The notes beneath the pieces were generated by a model. It searched no databases, had not been told where the DNA came from, and saw only the letters and a list, made by a program, of their open reading frames with translations. From Anaerolineae bacterium (GTDB lineage: Bacteria; Chloroflexota; Anaerolineae; Promineifilales; Promineifilaceae), in assembly GCA_014879345.1 (NCBI GenBank), contig JACSSI010000077.1:1-11691 (forward strand): 11,691 nt of DNA, given 5' to 3'. The position numbers were made by a program, and so were the translations under genes. Shown piece after piece: positions 6,563 through 11,691 of this stretch. Position 1 is the stretch's first letter. Every line of letters starts with the position of its first letter.

Positions 6563-8638
6563 ATGAACAAAAAATTGTGGTTATTGTTAATGGCTTTTGT
6601 GTTAGCCCTGGCCTTGGTGGCTTGTGGTGGCGGCGAAACCGCTGAACCGACAGAGGCACCAGCGCCAACAGAAGAAGCCGCACCAACGGCAGAAGAAGCG
6701 GCTCCAGAAGAAGCCGTCGAAGATATTTCTGCCGAAGCAGATGTGGCCGATGTTGGCAATTTTAGGGTAGCAGTTGTTATGCCCTCCACCATCACCGACC
6801 TGGCCTGGAGTCAAGCCATTTATGACTCGTTGGTACGGTTGCAGGAACAAGCCGGTGGCGAAGAGAATTTTGAAATCGCCTACACCGAGAATATGTTCAA
6901 CGTGACGGATGCTGCCTCCGCTATCCGTGATTATGCGGACGAAGGTTACAACCTTGTCATTGCCCACGGCACGCAGTATGGCACCTCCTTGTTCGAGATT
7001 GCGCCTGATTATCCAGAGACCAGTTTTGCCTGGGGAACGGCCGTTGATACTGGCAAAGAAGCCGGCTTAGAAAACGTATTTGCGTATGAAGCACGCGCTG
7101 AAGAAGGTGGCTACGTAGGTGGTGTGCTGGCAGCCAACTTGAGCGAATCTGGTGTGATTGGTGTGGTTGGCCCAGTCGAGGCTGGCGATGCCAAACTCTA
7201 CATCGACGGCTTCGTCGCTGGCGCGATGGCTGCCAATCCAGACGGTCAGGTTAACGTCTCTTACACCGGCTCCTTTGGTGATACGGCACTGGCCGCTGAA
7301 GCCGCTAATACCCACATTGCCGCTGGTGCAGACGTACTCACCGGCTCTGCTCAACAAGTTGTGGGTGCCATTGGTGTTGCCGATGAACAAGGTATTCCCT
7401 GGATCGGCACCCAGTCTGACCAAAGCTCACTGGCTCCCGACATCGTTGTCGCTTCCCAAATTTATGATTGGGATGGCGTTCTATCTGACATCATCAAGAA
7501 AAATCAAGCTGGTGAATTCGGTGGCATAGCCTACGCTCTGACACTCGAAAATGGTGGTCTCGTCATGCAGTATGCTGATGGGCTTGATGCCGAGGCTGTG
7601 GCTGCTGCCGAAGCAGCGGCTGGCGAAATTGTGGCTGGCAGTTTGGACGTAATGGCCGTCATTGAAGGCGGCGCGATGGCAGCGCCGGCTGAAGATGAAG
7701 CGATGATGGAGTATCCAGAAATCGAACCGGTTAAAATCGCTCTGGTTATGCCCTCCACCATCACTGACGTTTCCTGGAGCCAATCGATTTACGATTCCCT
7801 CATCGCCATTCAAGAACATTATGGCGAAGATGTGGTGGAAATTGCCTACACCGAAAATATGTTTAACGTGACAGATGCGGCCGCCGCCATTCGTGATTAT
7901 GCTGACAATGGTTACAATCTTGTCATCGCCCACGGCGCTCAATATGGCACATCCCTCTTCGAGATTGCGCCTGACTATCCAGAAACCAGTTTTGCCTGGG
8001 GAACCACTACCAACTTTGGTGAAGAAGAAGGCGTTGAGAATGTCTTTGCTTACGAACCTCGTGCGGAACAAGGTGGTTATGTGACAGGCGTTATTGTGGC
8101 AAACTTGACTGAATCTGGCATTATCGGGCTGGTTGGCCCTGTTGATGCGGGTGATGCCAAATTACATGTCGATGGCGTTGTGGCTGGTGTGACGGCCACG
8201 AATCCAGATGCCCAGCTTAACATTTCTTTTACCGGCTCCTTTGGTGATACCGCTTTGGCTGCTGAAGCTGCCAATACACACATCGCGGCTGGCGCTGATG
8301 TGCTGACTGGTTCTTCGCAGCAGGTGGTCGGCGCAATTGGTGTGGCTAAAGAAGCTGGGATTCCCTGGGTTGGTATTCACTCTGATCAGACTTCGTTAGC
8401 TCCTGATATTGTGAAGGCGATGGTCATTTATGATTGGGTACCGACTTTGTTGGATATGATTACTTCCAATCAAGCAGGTGAGTATGGCGGTCGTGTGTTG
8501 CAGTTGACACTGGCAAATGGCGGTCAACGCATGATCTATGCTGATGATCTACCGGCAGATATTGTGGAAGCGGCAAAGGCTGCTGAAGCAGGTATTATTG
8601 ACGGCAGTATCACCATCGAAGCACCACCGCGTAATTAA
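6563..8638 (+). CDS. BMP-family substrate-binding lipoprotein with two tandem ligand-binding domains
   Basis: 691 residues; the usual BMP protein is about 330-380. The ATG at 6563 follows GGAGAG with a six-base spacer. Residues 1-20 are a lipoprotein signal (KK, hydrophobic core, lipobox LVAC with C21). Residues 24-65 are an acidic Pro/Thr/Glu/Ala-rich tether. Domain 1 covers about 67-365 and domain 2 about 390-685, joined by an Ala/Glu/Met-rich linker at 366-389. Both carry MPSTITD, TENMFNVTDAA, QYGTSLFEIAPDYPETSFAW, TGSFGDTALAAEAANTHIAA and SDQ. Counting by hand, 203 of 275 aligned positions are identical. The protein should sit on the outer face of the membrane and hand a ligand to the adjacent permeases. 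BMP proteins such as PnrA bind purine nucleosides, but the pocket motifs here differ from the common form (GSAQQ/GSSQQ where many have GGTG), so the ligand could differ. Confidence 0.95.
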   Translation: MNKKLWLLLMAFVLALALVACGGGETAEPTEAPAPTEEAAPTAEEAAPEEAVEDISAEADVADVGNFRVAVVMPSTITDLAWSQAIYDSLVRLQEQAGGEENFEIAYTENMFNVTDAASAIRDYADEGYNLVIAHGTQYGTSLFEIAPDYPETSFAWGTAVDTGKEAGLENVFAYEARAEEGGYVGGVLAANLSESGVIGVVGPVEAGDAKLYIDGFVAGAMAANPDGQVNVSYTGSFGDTALAAEAANTHIAAGADVLTGSAQQVVGAIGVADEQGIPWIGTQSDQSSLAPDIVVASQIYDWDGVLSDIIKKNQAGEFGGIAYALTLENGGLVMQYADGLDAEAVAAAEAAAGEIVAGSLDVMAVIEGGAMAAPAEDEAMMEYPEIEPVKIALVMPSTITDVSWSQSIYDSLIAIQEHYGEDVVEIAYTENMFNVTDAAAAIRDYADNGYNLVIAHGAQYGTSLFEIAPDYPETSFAWGTTTNFGEEEGVENVFAYEPRAEQGGYVTGVIVANLTESGIIGLVGPVDAGDAKLHVDGVVAGVTATNPDAQLNISFTGSFGDTALAAEAANTHIAAGADVLTGSSQQVVGAIGVAKEAGIPWVGIHSDQTSLAPDIVKAMVIYDWVPTLLDMITSNQAGEYGGRVLQLTLANGGQRMIYADDLPADIVEAAKAAEAGIIDGSITIEAPPRN
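6761..7585 (+). repeat. Internal duplication copy 1 (BMP domain 1)
   Basis: Encodes residues 67-341 of the lipoprotein and aligns with copy 2 at an offset of 969 bases before, and 966 bases after, a single one-codon deletion in copy 2 (near residues 98-99 of copy 1). Confidence 0.95.
7730..8551 (+). repeat. Internal duplication copy 2 (BMP domain 2)
   Basis: Encodes residues 390-663. In blocks where the protein is unchanged, third codon positions differ widely from copy 1, for example across AANTHIAAGADVLTGS. This points to an old duplication with both copies under protein-level constraint. Confidence 0.95.
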
Positions 8639-8646
8639 CTAGTTGT

Positions 8647-8679
8647 AGACCTCCGAGGTTTTTAAAACCTCGGAGGTCT
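8647..8679. repeat. Perfect 16-bp palindrome covering the ribosome binding site of the deaminase gene
   Basis: Arms 8647-8662 (AGACCTCCGAGGTTTT) and 8664-8679 are perfectly complementary around a single central T at 8663. The right arm contains GGAGGT at 8672-8677, the only good ribosome binding site before the ATG at 8690, at a long spacing of 12-13 bases. Folding of the RNA would hide it. No T-run follows, so it is not a standard terminator. Confidence 0.88.
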
Positions 8680-8689
8680 TGTAACAAAA

Positions 8690-9925
8690 ATGATGGATTT
8701 AGTTATTCGCAACGGGTTATCAGATAAGACAGGCACGCCTATTGAAGTGGGTATCACTGATGGGATAATTGTGGCTGTTGAGCCATCTGGCATTCCCGCT
8801 GGCGACAAAGAAATTGACGCGGGCGGCGGGTTGATTTCGCCTGCGTTTATTGAGTCTCATTTTCATCTGGAGAATGCGTATCTGTGGGATGGCATGATCA
8901 ATCAGAGTGGCACGCTGCAAGAGGCCATTGAGATTTATGCCAAAATCAAACATGACCTGACGGTTGAGGATATGGTTGAACGGGCGGGACAGGTGATTAG
9001 AACGGCCGTTTCCCACGGAACCCTCTGGCTAAGAAGTCATGTCGATATTGACCACATCGCCAAATTGAGCATCCTGGAAGGAGTCGCTGCGGCCCGTGAA
9101 GCCTATAAAGACCTCATCGACATCCAACTGGTCGCCTTTCCCCAGTTGGGACTGGCACAAAACCCGGAAGCTGTCGATATGATGTGGCAGGCGATGGAAA
9201 ATGGCTGTGATTTGGTAGGCGGGATGCCGCATGGCGAGCAGAATATGGATAACGCCGCCAAACAGATCGAAATTGCCTTTGAGATCGCGCAAAAGTATAA
9301 CGCCGATGTCGATATGCACATCGACGAAACGGACAATCCCTACTGGCACTCGTTGGAACTGCTGGCTGATAAAACCATTGAAACGGGCTGGCAGGGGCGC
9401 GTCACGGCCGGTCATTGCTGTGCCATGTCGGCCTGGGATGACAAGATGGCAGCGCGTATCATTGAGAAGGTGCGCCAGGCCAATATCCATGTCATCACCA
9501 ATGCGCCCATCAACCTGATGTTGGAAGGGCGCGGACACAATCATCCGAAACCACGCGGCATTGCTCGGGTGAAGGAACTGCTGGAAGCTGGCGTGAATGT
9601 TTCCTGCGGGCAGGATGATGTACAAAATATGTTCTACCCGTATGGCAAGATGGATCCGCTGGAAGTGGCGCTGATTACGGCTCATGCTGCTCATTTAGGT
9701 GGGCCGGAAGAAATCCAGGCCGCCTTTGATATGGGGCGTTATAACGCCGCTAAATTATGGAAGTTAGACAATTATGGCGTACACGTCGGCGCTCCGGCCA
9801 ATCTGATTGTGCTGGATGCCAAATCGCCTGTGGAAGCGTTACGCCGTCAACCTGATCGCCGTTATGTGATTCGTCAGGGCAAAGTGTTGGTGGAAACAAA
9901 AACGGCCGTTACCTGGCATACGTAA
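8690..9925 (+). CDS. Cytosine deaminase-like amidohydrolase (CodA/AtzC family)
   Basis: 411 residues, close to E. coli CodA (about 427). It is a cytoplasmic metal-dependent TIM-barrel hydrolase expected to deaminate a nucleobase. Metal and catalytic residues line up with CodA from memory: H57 and H59 (HFHL), Q152 (FPQLG, like Q156), H210 and E213 (HIDE, like H214/E217), H242 (AGHCCAMSAWD, like H246), D309 and D310 (GQDDV, like D313/D314). The W319 position of CodA is F/Y here (FYPYG), so cytosine is likely but not certain; isoguanine, N-isopropylammelide-type or related substrates are alternatives. ATG occurs at 8690 and 8693. The first was taken; the only ribosome binding site lies inside the upstream palindrome. 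Its place inside the transporter operon suggests that it acts on the imported compound or its base. No truncation is seen. Confidence 0.9.
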   Translation: MMDLVIRNGLSDKTGTPIEVGITDGIIVAVEPSGIPAGDKEIDAGGGLISPAFIESHFHLENAYLWDGMINQSGTLQEAIEIYAKIKHDLTVEDMVERAGQVIRTAVSHGTLWLRSHVDIDHIAKLSILEGVAAAREAYKDLIDIQLVAFPQLGLAQNPEAVDMMWQAMENGCDLVGGMPHGEQNMDNAAKQIEIAFEIAQKYNADVDMHIDETDNPYWHSLELLADKTIETGWQGRVTAGHCCAMSAWDDKMAARIIEKVRQANIHVITNAPINLMLEGRGHNHPKPRGIARVKELLEAGVNVSCGQDDVQNMFYPYGKMDPLEVALITAHAAHLGGPEEIQAAFDMGRYNAAKLWKLDNYGVHVGAPANLIVLDAKSPVEALRRQPDRRYVIRQGKVLVETKTAVTWHT

Positions 9926-10021
9926 AAACCTGACAGGTTTATGGACGGCCTGGACAAACCAGGAAATATGTTATGCAGAAATGTCTTGACGTTAAATAGC
10001 ACTGTAAACCTGTCAGGTTTT
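9925..10021. repeat. Paired 16-base inverted repeats between deaminase and ATPase genes
   Basis: AAAACCTGACAGGTTT at 9925-9940 is the exact reverse complement of 10006-10021. Each copy is itself a small palindrome (AAACCTG, one base, CAGGTTT). The 65 bases between them include a small CCTGG/CCAGG stem at 9949-9963 and no gene. The left copy starts on the last base of the deaminase stop codon, and the right copy ends 11 bases before the ATPase ATG. Confidence 0.88.
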
Positions 10022-10032
10022 GAAAAATCATT

Positions 10033-11598
10033 ATGAGCGAAAAAAACAACCTCCTGCCATCTGGATTACCACGCATTGAATCACTAGAAATGCGGGGCAT
10101 CGTCAAAAAATTTCCTGGCGTGCTGGCAAATGACCACGTCGATTTTGATGTACAAGCTGGGGAAATCCATGCCTTGCTGGGTGAAAATGGTGCAGGCAAA
10201 AGCACCTTGATGAAAATCCTTTACGGCCTCTACCAGCCGGAAGAAGGGGAGATTTTGCTCAACGGGGAACGGATTGAGATCCATTCCCCCACTGATTCTA
10301 TCAATCATGGCATCGGCATGATCCATCAGCATTTTATGCTGGTTGACAACGTAACTGTCGCCGAAAATGTGGCGCTTGGTCTCAAGTCGAGCAAGGGGAT
10401 GCGCCTGGATTTGGATGTGGTATCGGCGCGGATTCGTGAATTGGCTGACAAATATCACTTGCAAGTGAACCCCAATGCTATCATTTCCAAGCTGGCGGTA
10501 GGGGAGCGGCAGCGCGTGGAGATTGTGAAGGCGTTGTATCGCGGCGCAGCACTGCTGGTGTTGGATGAACCAACGGCCGTTCTTACCCCGCAAGAAGTGG
10601 ATGATTTGTTTGTGATTTTCAAGCAGATGGCCGCCGACGGCCATGCCCTCATCTTCATTTCCCATAAGCTCAACGAAATCTTTGCCCTCACCCATCGGGT
10701 GACGGTGCTGCGCGATGGCAAGCTGATTGGCACGGTGAACACGTCTGATGTGACCAAAGCCGACCTGGCTAACATGATGGTGGGACGCGAAGTGCTGCTC
10801 ACCCGAGATCGGCAGCCCAGGGAAACGGGCGAAGCGCGGCTGGTGTTGGAAAACGTCAACGCCTTCAATGATGATGGACAGTCTGTGCTGAAAAACATCA
10901 GTTTTGAGGTGCGTTCGGGTGAGATTGTGGGCGTAGCAGGGGTGTCGGGGAATGGACAACGGCCGTTAGCCGAAGCCATCGCCGGACTGCAAAAAGTGGA
11001 AAACGGCCGTGTGCTCATGGCAGGCAGCGACGTGACCAACTTCACCCCCGCGCAAATGTTTGATACCGGTTTGTCCTATATTCCCGAAGAGCGGATGCAC
11101 GATGGCTGCATCAAAAACTTTTCCGTTGCCGAAAATGCCATTTTGCAAGATTACGTGCGTCCGCCGTTTAGCAAAGGCATATTCCTCAACTTCAAGGCCA
11201 TCGCCAGCCATGCCCAGGAATTGATTGAATCGTTTAACGTGAAAACGCCCAGCCAGGAAACGCTGATTAAAAACCTCTCTGGCGGCAACATTCAGAAGCT
11301 CATTCTGGCGCGTGAACTGGCGCGGGAGCCGCATGTACTCATCGCCGCCCAGCCCACACGCGGCGTCGATATTGGGGCGACGGAATACATTCACGGCCAG
11401 CTTTTGCGCCAACGCGCCGCCGGGTTAGCCACCCTGCTCATCTCTGAAGACCTGGACGAAGTGAAGGCGATGTCTGACCGCATTGTCGTGCTATATGGCG
11501 GGGAGATTATGGGCATCGTCAAGAGTGACGAGGTGACGATTGCCCAGTTGGGTCTGATGATGGCGGGTGAACGGGCGGACGAGGTTTTTGCCGCATAG
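10033..11598 (+). CDS. ABC transporter ATP-binding protein with two nucleotide-binding domains (NupO/YufO-like)
   Basis: 521 residues, typical of the sugar/nucleoside type with two fused NBDs. NBD1 has Walker A GENGAGKST (50-58), a signature in the LAVGERQ form (154-160), Walker B LLVLDEP (174-180) and switch H211. NBD2 (about 268-521) shows the family's usual degeneration: Walker A replaced by GVSGNGQ (303-309), signature LSGGNIQK (415-422), Walker B IAAQPTRGVD with Q440 where Glu is expected, and the switch position read as SEDLDE (471-476) without His. Only one site should hydrolyse ATP efficiently, as in related transporters. It powers import through the two permeases. It is the last gene of the operon, behind the deaminase, although in many relatives the ATPase sits next to the lipoprotein gene. 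The ATG at 10033 lacks a clear ribosome binding site; an ATG at 10090 (residue 20) is possible but would start very close to the first NBD strand. Confidence 0.93.
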   Translation: MSEKNNLLPSGLPRIESLEMRGIVKKFPGVLANDHVDFDVQAGEIHALLGENGAGKSTLMKILYGLYQPEEGEILLNGERIEIHSPTDSINHGIGMIHQHFMLVDNVTVAENVALGLKSSKGMRLDLDVVSARIRELADKYHLQVNPNAIISKLAVGERQRVEIVKALYRGAALLVLDEPTAVLTPQEVDDLFVIFKQMAADGHALIFISHKLNEIFALTHRVTVLRDGKLIGTVNTSDVTKADLANMMVGREVLLTRDRQPRETGEARLVLENVNAFNDDGQSVLKNISFEVRSGEIVGVAGVSGNGQRPLAEAIAGLQKVENGRVLMAGSDVTNFTPAQMFDTGLSYIPEERMHDGCIKNFSVAENAILQDYVRPPFSKGIFLNFKAIASHAQELIESFNVKTPSQETLIKNLSGGNIQKLILARELAREPHVLIAAQPTRGVDIGATEYIHGQLLRQRAAGLATLLISEDLDEVKAMSDRIVVLYGGEIMGIVKSDEVTIAQLGLMMAGERADEVFAA

Positions 11599-11604
11599 TT
11601 CCTG

Positions 11605-11691
11605 TTAAGGGATGCCCCATAGCCGCACAATGCCATCCAGAGCCGTGCTGATGATCAATTGACCATCTTTTGTGAAGGTAACGGCCGTTAC
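11605..11691 (-). CDS. C-terminal end of a WD40-repeat protein (partial)
   Basis: Reading the minus strand from the window edge gives 28 codons and then TAA at 11607-11605. The peptide contains VTFTKDGQLIISTALDG and then IVRLWGIP, which is the hallmark of a WD40 blade (F-S-x-D-G ... S-x-D-G-x-x-R-L-W). The gene enters from the right and ends six bases after the ATPase stop, so the two genes converge. WD40 blades form propellers used in protein-protein contacts. One blade end does not tell the protein's role or its other domains. Confidence 0.75.
   Translation of the reverse strand, partial: VTAVTFTKDGQLIISTALDGIVRLWGIP

Larger units (their letters stand above)
162..11689. repeat. Dispersed palindrome ACGGCCGT, 13 copies
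   Basis: Copies begin at 162, 1810, 2763, 3404, 5127, 5286, 7037, 9002, 9902, 10573, 10959, 11003 and 11681. Eleven of them (all but 162 and 11003) are the decamer AACGGCCGTT. The copy at 2763 lies in a gap and extends to a perfect 16-base palindrome (2759-2774). The other twelve lie in genes and are read as TAV (nine), NGR (two) and RP (one). Uniform random sequence would give about 0.2 copies. Confidence 0.9.

Noticed and set aside
6761..8551. Repeat as an assembly duplication
   Set aside because: The two copies differ at many silent and some coding sites and by one codon, which does not fit an artefactual copy.
10084..10959. Minus-strand open frame of 291 codons
   Set aside because: It is antisense to the first half of the ATPase, where Walker A, signature and Walker B are intact on the plus strand.
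11391..11636. Minus-strand open frame of 81 codons across the ATPase end
   Set aside because: It is in a different frame from the WD40 peptide, overlaps the conserved ATPase C-terminus and shows no motif.

Overview
The window looks like a chromosomal segment from a Chloroflexota-type bacterium, most likely Anaerolineae-like. This is an inference from style rather than a marker gene: moderate G+C, a BMP lipoprotein whose Cys is followed by an acidic Pro/Thr/Glu/Ala-rich tether, a WD40-repeat protein, and many short palindromic repeats in gene gaps. No rRNA, tRNA, CRISPR array, transposase or phage gene was seen.

Layout. (1) Positions 1-2501, minus strand: a molybdenum hydroxylase of the xanthine dehydrogenase / aldehyde oxidoreductase family, with its last few dozen residues beyond the window. 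(2) 2502-2778: a gap holding a hairpin built from 7-base units. (3) 2779-3837, minus: an AI-2E family membrane protein. (4) 3838-4199: a divergent control region with two candidate promoters and a near-palindromic 18-mer. (5) 4200-11598, plus: a five-gene operon with permease 1, permease 2, a double-domain BMP lipoprotein, a CodA-like deaminase and a double-NBD ATPase. (6) 11605-11691, minus: the last 28 codons of a WD40 protein, converging on the operon with a 6-base gap.

How the genes fit together. The lipoprotein should capture a nucleoside or nucleobase outside the cell, the two permeases and the ATPase would import it, and the deaminase would remove the exocyclic amino group of a base. 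The divergent molybdenum hydroxylase keeps the purine-site residues of xanthine dehydrogenase, so the locus reads as a nucleobase uptake and breakdown module. The exact substrate is not proven.

Most unusual points: the lipoprotein contains two complete tandem BMP domains (about 74% identical by hand count) whose codons have drifted at silent sites, so the duplication is old and both copies are maintained. The palindrome ACGGCCGT occurs 13 times in 11.7 kb, in all reading frames, like the HIP1 element of cyanobacteria. Every gap inside the operon carries a different inverted repeat, and two hairpins in the window are made of degenerate tandem heptamers.
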